Below the pieces are notes generated by a model, which was not told where the DNA came from, ran no database searches, and saw only the letters and a list, made by a program, of their open reading frames with translations. Source: Weissella bombi (GTDB taxonomy: Bacteria > Bacillota > Bacilli > Lactobacillales > Lactobacillaceae). From it: DNA of 35,021 bases. Location: positions 1 through 35,021 of the forward strand of contig NZ_FMAO01000014.1 of NCBI RefSeq assembly GCF_900094835.1, read 5' to 3'. The position numbers were made by a program, and so were the translations under genes. Shown here one piece after another: positions 7,903 to 16,019 of the stretch; position 1 is the stretch's first letter; each line of letters starts with the position of its first letter.

Positions 7903-9696
7903 TTAGTCATCATGATGTTGCGTTGCTGCTAATGATATTTTGATATTATTGGCTACTTTTTCAGATATACCTAATTTTTGTAAATCACTTATCGATGCTT
8001 GTGCCATTTTATTCATTGAACCAAAATTTGACAATAACTTTTGTCGTGTTTTTGGACCAACACCTGCTATTTCATCTAATCTTGAACCAAGCGAACTCTT
8101 AGAGTGTAATTGACGATGGAAGGTTATTACAAAACGATGCACCTCGTCTTGAATACGTTGTAGTAAATAAAAACCTTGCGAGTTTGGATCAAGGTGAACA
8201 TGATCTGCACCCTCTTCCTTCAACAAATCAGCTGTTTTGTGTTTTTCATTCTTAACCATTGCTGCCACTGGAATCGACAACCCTAGTTCATCTTCAATCA
8301 CTTCTTTAGCTGCATTCAATTGAATTACACCACCATCCATTAAGATAAGATCTGGTAATGCACCATGTTCTTTTAGTAGCCGTGTATATCGACGCCGGAT
8401 AACTTCCATGGTTTCAGCTCGTTCATCAGCATGTAAGACACCTTTAGTTTTATACTTACGATACTTATTCTTATTTGGTACCCCATCCTCAAAAACAACC
8501 ATTGCCGAAACCATATCAGCTCCTTGTAGATGAGAGTGATCAAATGCTTCGATAACATTAATTTTTTCAATGTCTAACGCATCTGCAATTTCTTGCATTG
8601 CACCAGTAGTTTTTGATTCATTCATGGCTAATAAACGGAATTTTTCATCTAAAACAATTTTTGCATTCTTACCAGCCAATTCCAATAATGATCGCTTTTC
8701 ACCACGCTGTGGGGTTCTAACTGGTATATTCAACACTGCCGCTATCGATTGTGTATCAACCCCTTTAGGGACGAGAATCTCCTTTGGTAACACAGAATTA
8801 CGACGATTATAAAATTGTAAAATAAATTGAGCTAGCTCTTCTTCTGGCGAATCAATAATTGCAAACAAACGCTTTTCTCGTTTTAATAAGCGTGACTGTC
8901 TAATAAAGAAGACTTGTACAGATAACCAACCTCTGTCCATATAAAAGTTAAAGATATCACGTGGTGTCCCATCACGTGATATAATCTGCTGCTTTTCTAC
9001 AGTTGCCTCAATAAATTTTATTTGGTCACGTAAATCTGCTGCCCGCTCATATGCCATGTCAGCCGCTGCTGTTGCCATCTTCTTTTGCAACATCTTACGC
9101 ACTTCCTTAGTATCACCATCCAAAAAGCGTTTGATCTTTTTAATCTGCTCAGCATATTCAGATTCTGGAACCTCTTTATAACAAGCTCCTAGACATTGCC
9201 CAATATTCGCATATAAACAAGGTCGTCCTTGATAACCATTACACCGCCGTAGAGGATATACTTTCTGCAAAAAATGTAATGTCTCCTGCGCTGCATAAAC
9301 ATTTGGATATGGTCCAAAATAGTGCGCACCATCTTTTGTCACTTCATTAGCCAACAAAATTTGTGGGTCACGTTCGTTTGTAATTTTGATATACGGATAA
9401 CCAGTACCACGCTTTAAACGAATATTATAGTATGGTTGATATTTTTGAATTAACGTAATTTCTAAAAGCAACGATTCTTTTTCTGAACTGGTAACAATAA
9501 AATCAAAATCAGCAATATTTTCTACTAACTGAGCTGTTTTACCAGTATGGTCGCTCTTAAAGTAAGAACGCACTCTGTTCTTTAAATTTTTAGCTTTACC
9601 AACATAGATAATTTTCCCGTTCTTATCTTTCATTTGATACGAACCCGGCAAATCAGGTAATAGCATTAACTTTTGTTCAATGTGTTTTGTTGTCAT
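7903..9696 (-). CDS. uvrC: Excinuclease ABC subunit UvrC
   Basis: UvrC makes both incisions in nucleotide excision repair once UvrA2-UvrB has marked the lesion. The 597-aa protein contains, in order: the GIY-YIG nuclease (about 15-92, with GSY and YVG at 18-33), a cysteine cluster (C152, C160, C168, C172), the UvrB-binding UVR helix pair (about 198-230), the RNase H-like 5' nuclease (EAFDHSHLQGADMVS at 383-397, MDGG at 453-456) and tandem helix-hairpin-helix motifs (DEIAGVGPKTRQKLL at 541-555). GGAAGG precedes the ATG. It is transcribed as a single gene from a promoter that faces away from a 41-codon plus-strand gene. Confidence 0.98.
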   Translation of the reverse strand: MTTKHIEQKLMLLPDLPGSYQMKDKNGKIIYVGKAKNLKNRVRSYFKSDHTGKTAQLVENIADFDFIVTSSEKESLLLEITLIQKYQPYYNIRLKRGTGYPYIKITNERDPQILLANEVTKDGAHYFGPYPNVYAAQETLHFLQKVYPLRRCNGYQGRPCLYANIGQCLGACYKEVPESEYAEQIKKIKRFLDGDTKEVRKMLQKKMATAAADMAYERAADLRDQIKFIEATVEKQQIISRDGTPRDIFNFYMDRGWLSVQVFFIRQSRLLKREKRLFAIIDSPEEELAQFILQFYNRRNSVLPKEILVPKGVDTQSIAAVLNIPVRTPQRGEKRSLLELAGKNAKIVLDEKFRLLAMNESKTTGAMQEIADALDIEKINVIEAFDHSHLQGADMVSAMVVFEDGVPNKNKYRKYKTKGVLHADERAETMEVIRRRYTRLLKEHGALPDLILMDGGVIQLNAAKEVIEDELGLSIPVAAMVKNEKHKTADLLKEEGADHVHLDPNSQGFYLLQRIQDEVHRFVITFHRQLHSKSSLGSRLDEIAGVGPKTRQKLLSNFGSMNKMAQASISDLQKLGISEKVANNIKISLAATQHHDD

Positions 9697-9735
9697 CTAG
9701 TAACCTTCCTTCATGCTTTAGCTGACAATTTTTAC

Positions 9736-9763
9736 ATTATATCACTACCGGTCATTTAACCAA
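9736..9763 (-). promoter_or_regulatory. uvrC promoter
   Basis: On the minus strand a consensus -10 TATAAT (9741-9736) has an extended TGA element and TTGGTT (9763-9758) 16 bases upstream. Its -35 DNA coincides with the -35 position of the divergent plus-strand promoter. Confidence 0.6.
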
Positions 9764-9780
9764 TTATTAAGTAAACATGC

Positions 9781-9786
9781 TATAAT
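9781..9786 (+). promoter_or_regulatory. -10 element of the 41-codon gene
   Basis: A consensus TATAAT with the extended element TGC directly before it. The optimal -35 position (9758-9763) reads AACCAA, a poor match, so the extended -10 probably carries the promoter. The leader then contains an AT-rich hairpin, CTAATT and AATTAG, whose right arm touches the AGGAGG ribosome binding site. Confidence 0.6.
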
Positions 9787-9817
9787 GTACCTAATTATTA
9801 ATTAGGAGGTTCTTTTC

Positions 9818-9943
9818 ATGCCACTACAAACAAAAAGAAATGACGAATTAACTCGTCAAGTGGACGAAGTATTCGACATCCCTGATTTGAACGACAAGGA
9901 TAAAGATCGTTTTCTTGGCAAAAACAGCCACGAAGAAAATTAA
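9818..9943 (+). CDS. Small acidic/charged protein, 41 aa
   Basis: An ATG-started frame of 41 codons and a stop, preceded by a perfect AGGAGGT at 8-10 bases, an extended consensus -10, and followed by a strong terminator. Expression signals are much better than chance for so short a frame. The product starts MPLQTKRNDELTRQVDEV and continues with a PDLNDKDKDRF stretch. It is highly charged, has no membrane segment or signal peptide, and has no cysteine. The start and the PDL element remind me of a short lactobacillar family of about 40 residues (named SPJ_0845-like in some annotations), but this is unverified recall. No function is inferred. It stands alone, divergent from uvrC. Confidence 0.75.
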   Translation: MPLQTKRNDELTRQVDEVFDIPDLNDKDKDRFLGKNSHEEN

Positions 9944-9955
9944 AATAACGATATT

Positions 9956-9991
9956 AAGGTTGGAACATAAAGAAAATGTTCCAACCTTTTT
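9956..9991 (+). terminator. Terminator of the 41-codon gene
   Basis: A 13-bp perfect stem, AAGGTTGGAACAT with ATGTTCCAACCTT, loop AAAGAAA, then a T-run. It lies 13 bases after the stop codon. Confidence 0.9.
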
Positions 9992-10039
9992 AGCTAAAAA
10001 AAATATTAATTATAAACCTGTCAATTTTATAGCATAAAC

Positions 10040-10109
10040 GCGTTCCAAAAGTCTGAAGCCTCAATGTAACACAATTTACGCACCGGCTTCAAAGCAACTT
10101 TTGTCTCGC
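10040..10109. other. Structured intergenic element, strand unknown
   Basis: A long interrupted hairpin. CAAAAGT (10046-10052) pairs with ACTTTTG (10097-10103). After a small asymmetric internal loop, TGAAGCC (10054-10060) pairs with GGCTTCA (10085-10091). Inside the apical loop TGTAA (10065-10069) can pair with TTACG (10076-10080). Flanking GCG/CGC may extend the base. It is not a simple terminator, since no T-run follows closely on either strand. It lies between the 41-codon gene's terminator and the ABC exporter's 3' end. On the minus strand it could be part of the exporter mRNA tail. The layout resembles elements I think occur between genes in other lactobacilli, but I cannot name a family. 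Confidence 0.35.
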
Positions 10110-10136
10110 TCTCATTTCGACTTACTTATTTATCAT

Positions 10137-10175
10137 AACAACCCCACCCTATTTTCTCAATAGGATGGGGTTGTT
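10137..10175 (-). terminator. Stable hairpin at the 3' end of the ABC exporter operon
   Basis: AACAACCCCA pairs with TGGGGTTGTT, then after one mismatch CCTATT pairs with AATAGG, around a TTCTC loop. It begins 16 bases after the exporter stop. The U-tract after it on the minus strand is poor, so it may be a 3' stabiliser as much as a terminator. Confidence 0.5.
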
Positions 10176-10190
10176 AATTTATATAATGCT

Positions 10191-11432
10191 TTATTGCTTT
10201 TTAGAGAAAAGTCCCTTTAAACTAAGTAATGCTGCTTTGGTAATATTACCATCATTATAAGTTAAGACATTACGCTTATATACGCGTAAACCATAACGTG
10301 CTAAGAAAATCAAAACAATCAACTCTAACGCTAATGCGATAAACGCATCTGTCATATTCGCATACTGCAATCCCAAGCGGGCTGGCATAAGTGTTTGCGA
10401 GATAAATGGTACGTATGATAACGCATTAATAAAAGCATTGTGTGGTTGACCATTCAAAACGAAGGTTAGAATATAACCAATCATTGAAAAGTATGAAATT
10501 GGTGCAACTGCCTGTTGTACTTGACTTAAATCATTCACCATAGCTGACACAATTGCTGTTACAACCATATACAAAAAGATACCAATTAGTGTCAAGAAAC
10601 CTGTCATAATTGCGAATTTTGCATCTACACCCGTTAAAAGGCCTTTGAGTGTTTTGACGAACTCATTATCACCAAAGAAAATCGCTGTTACACCGACGAC
10701 TACAAAATAAATCAAACCGTGCGTAATTGCTAACCCGGCTATACCTAATAACTTACCGAAGAACTGAATACCCGGCGACGTCACAGCCAACAAAATTTCC
10801 ATGATTCGTGACGATTTTTCGTTTGCAATTTCTTGTGAAATCATTCCAACATAAGCACTTAAAAAGATAAATATAAAAATTCCGAGTGCAGCTGACAAAA
10901 GCTGATTGGCTTGATTCGTTGCTTGGCCACCCTGCGATGACTTACCACTTGTGTTATAGACACTAGTTTGAAAATCTGGCTTCGTTACCAAACTGTTAAG
11001 CTGATTAGGCGTTAAATGCATCTTGGTAGCTTGACTAAGCATATGATACTGATCAAGCGTGACTTGTAAAGTTGTCTCCGATAAATTTTCAGCATCAACC
11101 GACATCTTTAGTGCGTAACTATTTTCCTTTGAAGTTAAATAACCATCGATTTTATCTTTCTTTAAATTAGCTTTTGCTGTAGCAAGCGAGTCAACGTTTT
11201 TAAACTTTGCTTTCACCGTTTTATTTTGTTTTAAATAATTATCTAACGGCCGATTAGCAACAACTGCAACAGTCGGTTGCTCATGACTCTGTGTGGCATC
11301 AATAACCCATGTAATACCGAAAATAACTAAGATAACTAACAATGGCGCCAATACGACTGACCAAAAGCCAAATGTCTTAAAACGATTCAGGTATGTTTGC
11401 CGAGCTACTAAATATAATTGTCGTTTACTCAT
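10191..11432 (-). CDS. ABC-2 type exporter permease (NatB/YhaP-like)
   Basis: A 413-aa protein started at the ATG at 11432. A GTG at 11438 also opens the frame but leaves no spacing to the GGGGGA site, which sits 7 bases before the ATG. The layout is one N-terminal membrane segment (about 23-46), an extracytoplasmic domain of about 120 residues, then five or six membrane segments in the C-terminal half, as in ABC2_membrane_3 / NatB / YhaP permeases. A conserved-looking SQEIANEKSSRIMEIL stretch follows the second segment. The start overlaps the ATPase stop by 8 bases, so the two are translationally coupled and form one exporter. Relatives include Na+ exporters. The substrate here is unknown. 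Confidence 0.9.
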   Translation of the reverse strand: MSKRQLYLVARQTYLNRFKTFGFWSVVLAPLLVILVIFGITWVIDATQSHEQPTVAVVANRPLDNYLKQNKTVKAKFKNVDSLATAKANLKKDKIDGYLTSKENSYALKMSVDAENLSETTLQVTLDQYHMLSQATKMHLTPNQLNSLVTKPDFQTSVYNTSGKSSQGGQATNQANQLLSAALGIFIFIFLSAYVGMISQEIANEKSSRIMEILLAVTSPGIQFFGKLLGIAGLAITHGLIYFVVVGVTAIFFGDNEFVKTLKGLLTGVDAKFAIMTGFLTLIGIFLYMVVTAIVSAMVNDLSQVQQAVAPISYFSMIGYILTFVLNGQPHNAFINALSYVPFISQTLMPARLGLQYANMTDAFIALALELIVLIFLARYGLRVYKRNVLTYNDGNITKAALLSLKGLFSKKQ

Positions 11433-12327
11433 TAACACTTCCCCCTGTTACTTCACGACGGAAAATTTCATCTAAGGTTGGTGGTTGTTGTGAAAATACC
11501 GGCACATACCCATCCTTTGCAACCAATGAAAATACTTCCTTACCAACAGATGAGTCAGCCAATTTAATGTGTCGACCAGCACCTTCCTTTTGAATATCTA
11601 ATATACCAGGGATTGTTAACAACTGTTCATTAGTAACTGGTGATTCTAAATAGATTTCACTGCGACCAAATGATTCGCGAATTGTGTTCAACTCGCCACT
11701 CAACACTGTTTTACCATGTTTTAACATCAGTAATTCATCAGATAATTTTTCAACACCGCTCATATTATGTGAACTAAAAATAATATGGGCACCGTTTTGC
11801 TTAAGTCGTAAAATTTCATTCATCATTAATTGCGTATTCACTGGATCTAGCCCCGTAAATGGTTCATCCAAAATCAACAACGAAGGCTCTGTTATCACAG
11901 TTGCAATTAATTGCACTTTTTGCGCATTACCTTTTGATAAACTTTGGACTTTGTCTGAAACCTTACCAACTACATCTAATTTTTTCATCCATGATTGTAG
12001 CTGTTGCTTGGCATCAGCTTTTTTCATACCATGTAATTCAGCAAAATAAAGCACTTGTTGTTCTACCGTCAATTTTTGGTATAAACCACGTTCTTCTGGT
12101 AAGAAACCAATATTTTGCTTATCTTTATTCGTAATCGCATGACCGTCCCAACTAATCGTCCCCTTTGTTGGTTGAATAAAATCAAGCATCATACGAAAAG
12201 TTGTTGTTTTACCAGCCCCATTTTGTCCGATTAAGCCGACAACATGGCCTGGTTTCAATTGCATATTCATATCATCAACCGCCAGCTTGTCACCAAACTT
12301 TTTGGTTAAATTTTTTAATTCAATCAT
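11425..12327 (-). CDS. ABC exporter ATPase (NatA/YhaQ-like)
   Basis: The 300-aa ATP-binding subunit partners the permease encoded next to it. It shows Walker A GQNGAGKTT (34-42), the GFLPEERGLYQ stretch (74-84) typical of the YhaQ branch, an ABC signature reading LSKGN (130-134) instead of LSGGQ, Walker B LLILDEP (150-156) and the switch histidine in SSH (H187). A C-terminal domain of about 80 residues (DUF4162-like) follows. LSKGN is usual for this branch and not a defect. AGGAG lies 8 bases before the ATG. No strong promoter stands out in 12328-12428. Confidence 0.93.
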   Translation of the reverse strand: MIELKNLTKKFGDKLAVDDMNMQLKPGHVVGLIGQNGAGKTTTFRMMLDFIQPTKGTISWDGHAITNKDKQNIGFLPEERGLYQKLTVEQQVLYFAELHGMKKADAKQQLQSWMKKLDVVGKVSDKVQSLSKGNAQKVQLIATVITEPSLLILDEPFTGLDPVNTQLMMNEILRLKQNGAHIIFSSHNMSGVEKLSDELLMLKHGKTVLSGELNTIRESFGRSEIYLESPVTNEQLLTIPGILDIQKEGAGRHIKLADSSVGKEVFSLVAKDGYVPVFSQQPPTLDEIFRREVTGGSVNE

Positions 12328-12428
12328 ATAAAAACTCCTATATTACATTGGCAGTTAACACTAATAGAATATCATACTTATGAAAGTAATATTATAAATT
12401 AAATTTAACGAAATACATTATTTTATAA

Positions 12429-12472
12429 AAAAGCTGTTAAGTAACTATTCAAATAGTAACTTAACAGCTTTT
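12429..12472 (-). terminator. ftsK terminator
   Basis: A 21-bp stem with one T-T mismatch (AAAAGCTGTTAAGT and its complement, then ACTATT/AATAGT) and a very short loop, followed by six U on the minus strand. It sits about 45 bases after the ftsK stop. Confidence 0.85.
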
Positions 12473-12515
12473 AATTGTATTATAAATATTAAATTTTTAA
12501 TGCTTAGTACAATGA

Positions 12516-15338
12516 TTAATGACCGTTTCGTTTAAAACGATCCATCATTTCAGCAGTAAATTTTAATTCACGCGGCTTAGAACCGTTTGCAGGACCAATT
12601 AAACCACGGTCCTCTAACGAATCAATAATGCGACCGGCACGATTATATCCCATACCAAAATGACGTTGAATTGAAGATGTCGATGCACCGTTTGCACGAA
12701 GAATAAATTCTAGTACATCGTCCCATTTTTCATCAAGGTCATCATTTCCTGAACCATGACCGCCTTCCAATGCCTGAACTTCTTCATCTGATACTGTCAT
12801 TGACTCATCATACTGTGCACTACCTTGTTGCTTAATAAAATCAGTCAATGCTTCAACGTCTTCATCCGAAATAAAGGCACCTTGCACACGTTGTGGACCA
12901 TTAGAACCGATTGGTGCAAATAACATATCACCACGACCAAGCAACTTTTCAGCACCATTACTATCCAAAATGGTACGTGAATCGACACCTGAAGACACTG
13001 CGAATGCCATACGTGATGGGACGTTAGCCTTAATTAATCCAGTAATAATATCAACTGATGGTCGTTGCGTTGCCACAATCATATGAATCCCAGCAGCTCG
13101 ACCAAGTTGTGCGATACGCACAATGGCGTTTTCAACATCACCAGATACTGAAGATGTCATCATCAAATCAGCCAACTCATCAATAATAACAACTAAGTAA
13201 GGTAGCTTTTGGTTAACAACACCTTTTTCCGTTTCATTACGCTTGCTTACCAATCGATTATAACCATCGATGTTACGAACACCCTCTTGTGCTAATAACT
13301 TAAAACGACGGTCCATTTCGGCAACAACCTTCTTCAAACCTAGTGCTGCCTTCTTTGGATCCGACACAACTGGTGTAATCAAATGTGGAATATCATTATA
13401 AACCGACAACTCAACCTTTTTGGGATCCACAAGCATTAAACGGACCTGTGAAGGCTTAGCCTGGAGCAAAAGTGATGCTAAAATACCGTTAATTGCCACT
13501 GATTTTCCAGAACCTGTTGAACCAGCAATTAGCAAATGCGGCATCTTCGTTAAGTCGACTTTTACGACACCACTTGTTACACCACGTCCAATTGGTACTA
13601 CCAATGGTTTTTCAGTATCAATACCGGCTTCTTCAACCATATCGCGGAAACCAACCGTTGCTTGTTGATCATTTGCCACTTCAATTCCCACAACATTTTT
13701 ACCGGGAATTGGTGCTTCAATACGCAAAGATTTTGCAGCTAAGGCTAAAGCTAAATCATCAGCTAAGTTTTGAATCTTTGATACTTTCACACCAACAGCC
13801 GGCTTAATTTCATATTGCGTTACAGTGGGACCTAAGACAACCTTTTCAACCGTCGCATTAATCTTGAAACTATGTAATGTTTCATGCAAAATACGCGCTT
13901 TTTCACTAAGTGCATCACGCTCTTTAGATTGATCAGTTGATCCAATATGCTGCAACAAACTAGTAGTTGGTAATTGATAATCTTTATCGTCAATTACCGT
14001 ACCTAAACCACTAGCATCAACATCGGCCGTTGGTTCCGTCTGTGTTGAAGGTGTGACATGCATATTTTCTTGATGTGGTTTAGCAGGCGTCGTAATCTTT
14101 TGTGTTGGTTCGTACAACATATCAACATGTGAACGATTCGATGAACTCGTCTCATTGCCTGAATTTGACATGAAATCTTGCTCAGGCACAAAATCATCAT
14201 CCGGCAAATCTTCACCATATACAACAGGTTCAACTGGATCAGCCGATTGAATAACGCCTTTAGAATCAAAACTTGAATCTGATGTTGCCGCAAATGGTAC
14301 ATCTTCTTCAACAGACTTTTTGTCATCTGCTGCCTGTTGCCACTGCGCTTTTTGCTCTTTCATCTTCATCAAAGTCGGATCCACCGCTACCGTGGCTTGA
14401 TCTTCTGACTGTGATTGTGGTGCAACAATTTCTGGTAATACAAAATCAAATTGTGTTGCTGAAGCTTCCTGTTCATCATCTCCTTGCTCAGATGCTTTCG
14501 GCTTTAACTTAAAGTCAACTTTCCCTGAAGAACTGGCCTCCGGTACTGGCTTCTTCGCTTTCTTATGATCAGTGCTAAACGGATCTTCATTGAAGAATTC
14601 TTTCATAGCTTCTTGTTGACGCTCTTTTTGATTACTACGGAAGGTATTAATTGATTCAGTTACTTTTTCATGCGCAGTGGTTGCCTGTGTCTGTACCAAA
14701 TCACCCGCCCCTTCGGCAAAATTAAAGAAATTATCGAATACACTTCGCAAAGGTAATTTAAACATAACAATCAAGCCAACCAATAAGAAGACAATTGCAA
14801 TCAACCACGAACCAAAGTTTCCAGTAGCCAAATAAGTATACTGATATAAAATTGCGCCAATCATACCCCCGCCGACTGGTGTCGTCACTGCGTGATTATT
14901 CAAATCTTGATTAATCAATGATTGAATTGTTGCAACATATTCACTATGCACGTTCATCTTATTGAACAACAAAATTGAACCGATTAACATGATACCAACA
15001 TAAAATAGCGTAAAGCCGGTATAATGGTGTCCTTTAATTCGAGGTGGCCAGGTACCATATGCCATAACAACAAGGAATGGTACTAACAAAACAATCAATA
15101 AAAATTGATATGAACCACCAACAACCAAACGAACTAAATTAGCAACCAATTTCCCGACCAAACCGACTTTAACAATCGCCAAAGCCGATAAAATCACTGC
15201 AATCAAACCTGAAAACTGTGGTAAACGCTGTATAAACCATTCCAGCGTGTCATTACTTTGTTTCTTTTTACGATTGGTAGTTTTAGTTGGACGCCGCTTA
15301 GTTGTTTTTTTCCGAGCTGTCGTCTTTTTATATGCCAT
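12516..15338 (-). CDS. ftsK: DNA translocase FtsK/SpoIIIE
   Basis: FtsK pumps chromosome termini away from the closing septum. The 940-aa protein has a lysine/arginine-rich N-terminus (1-27), about four or five membrane segments (roughly 42-195), a long low-complexity acidic linker (about 200-470), the motor with Walker A GSTGSGKS (606-613) and Walker B YLVVIIDELADLMM (714-727), and a C-terminal winged-helix gamma domain (about 865-935, RHFGMGYNRAGRIID) that reads orienting DNA sequences. GGAGG lies 6-7 bases before the ATG. The linker is the fastest-changing part and its reading frames on other strands should not be taken as genes. It follows trmL by 42 bases and may be co-transcribed. Confidence 0.98.
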   Translation of the reverse strand: MAYKKTTARKKTTKRRPTKTTNRKKKQSNDTLEWFIQRLPQFSGLIAVILSALAIVKVGLVGKLVANLVRLVVGGSYQFLLIVLLVPFLVVMAYGTWPPRIKGHHYTGFTLFYVGIMLIGSILLFNKMNVHSEYVATIQSLINQDLNNHAVTTPVGGGMIGAILYQYTYLATGNFGSWLIAIVFLLVGLIVMFKLPLRSVFDNFFNFAEGAGDLVQTQATTAHEKVTESINTFRSNQKERQQEAMKEFFNEDPFSTDHKKAKKPVPEASSSGKVDFKLKPKASEQGDDEQEASATQFDFVLPEIVAPQSQSEDQATVAVDPTLMKMKEQKAQWQQAADDKKSVEEDVPFAATSDSSFDSKGVIQSADPVEPVVYGEDLPDDDFVPEQDFMSNSGNETSSSNRSHVDMLYEPTQKITTPAKPHQENMHVTPSTQTEPTADVDASGLGTVIDDKDYQLPTTSLLQHIGSTDQSKERDALSEKARILHETLHSFKINATVEKVVLGPTVTQYEIKPAVGVKVSKIQNLADDLALALAAKSLRIEAPIPGKNVVGIEVANDQQATVGFRDMVEEAGIDTEKPLVVPIGRGVTSGVVKVDLTKMPHLLIAGSTGSGKSVAINGILASLLLQAKPSQVRLMLVDPKKVELSVYNDIPHLITPVVSDPKKAALGLKKVVAEMDRRFKLLAQEGVRNIDGYNRLVSKRNETEKGVVNQKLPYLVVIIDELADLMMTSSVSGDVENAIVRIAQLGRAAGIHMIVATQRPSVDIITGLIKANVPSRMAFAVSSGVDSRTILDSNGAEKLLGRGDMLFAPIGSNGPQRVQGAFISDEDVEALTDFIKQQGSAQYDESMTVSDEEVQALEGGHGSGNDDLDEKWDDVLEFILRANGASTSSIQRHFGMGYNRAGRIIDSLEDRGLIGPANGSKPRELKFTAEMMDRFKRNGH

Positions 15339-15380
15339 ATGTGCCTCCTTTCTTAAATGTTAAACGCAAATCATTGCTAT

Positions 15381-15896
15381 TTATTTAAGCTTATCGTAAT
15401 CGTATTCATGTGTTAAATCAAGATTTGGAAAGTTTTGTTGACGCAATACCTCATAAATAATAATTGAAGCTGTGTTTGATAGATTCAATGAACGAATGTG
15501 CTCATCATTTTGTGGAATACGCAAAGCTTGATCAGGATGCTCCTTCATAAATGGTTCTGGCAAACCAGTGGTTTCCTTACCAAACAAGAAGTAGTAATCA
15601 TGATCAACATTCGTATAATCTGCTTGGTGGTATGATTGCTTAGCAAACTTTGAAATTAAAAATAATTCATCAGTGTCTTTTAATGTTGCCATGAAAGCAG
15701 GCAAATTCTTGTGAACTGTAATATCAACATTGTCCCAGTAATCTAAACCAGCACGCTTAACGTGCTTATCATCTAATTTAAATCCCAATGGCTCAATCAA
15801 GTCTAACTTAGTATTTGTACCCGTTGCAGTTCTGGCAATATTACCCGTGTTAGCTGGCATTAGTGGTTCAAATAAAACAATGTGATTCGTACTCAT
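15381..15896 (-). CDS. trmL: tRNA (cytidine/uridine-34-2'-O)-methyltransferase TrmL
   Basis: TrmL 2'-O-methylates the wobble base of certain leucine tRNAs using S-adenosylmethionine. The true start is the ATG at 15896 (171 aa). The 24 extra codons in the open frame upstream are hydrophobic and basic and precede the GAGGAGA site, so they are not coding. SPOUT-family knot motifs are clear: PANTGNIART near the N-terminus, FGKETTGLP around 104-112 and IPQNDEHIRSLNLSNTASI in the last third. The length is typical of this minimal SPOUT family (formerly CspR/YibK). Confidence 0.95.
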   Translation of the reverse strand: MSTNHIVLFEPLMPANTGNIARTATGTNTKLDLIEPLGFKLDDKHVKRAGLDYWDNVDITVHKNLPAFMATLKDTDELFLISKFAKQSYHQADYTNVDHDYYFLFGKETTGLPEPFMKEHPDQALRIPQNDEHIRSLNLSNTASIIIYEVLRQQNFPNLDLTHEYDYDKLK

Positions 15897-15955
15897 AAAA
15901 TAATTTCTCCTCTTCTTAGGCCTTTTTAACCTATACGTGATTAATGCATACAAAA

Positions 15956-15997
15956 ATAAGTATAGCACGGACTACAGGTCACTTGTGCTATACTTAT
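15956..15997 (-). terminator. Terminator between the AI-2E family gene and trmL
   Basis: A 13-bp perfect stem, ATAAGTATAGCAC with GTGCTATACTTAT, a 16-base loop, and a UUUUU run on the minus strand. It starts about 22 bases after the AI-2E gene's stop. Confidence 0.85.
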
Positions 15998-16019
15998 CAA
16001 AATTTTTAATGATTTAGAG

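Noticed and set aside
9791-9805. The 15-base palindrome CTAATTATTAATTAG, found here and again inside the terminator at 3599-3613
   Set aside because: Only two copies, purely A/T-rich except the ends, in different contexts (leader versus terminator). Most likely coincidence in AT-rich spacer and not a dispersed repeat.
11425-12327. ABC signature LSKGN in place of LSGGQ, suggesting a defective ATPase
   Set aside because: To my knowledge this variant is normal in the NatA/YhaQ branch, and Walker A, Walker B and the switch histidine are intact.
14003-14512. Open frames of about 80-107 codons on both strands inside the ftsK linker region
   Set aside because: They lie opposite or out of frame within the low-complexity FtsK linker, lack ribosome binding sites and have repetitive composition. 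They are by-products of the linker's codon use.
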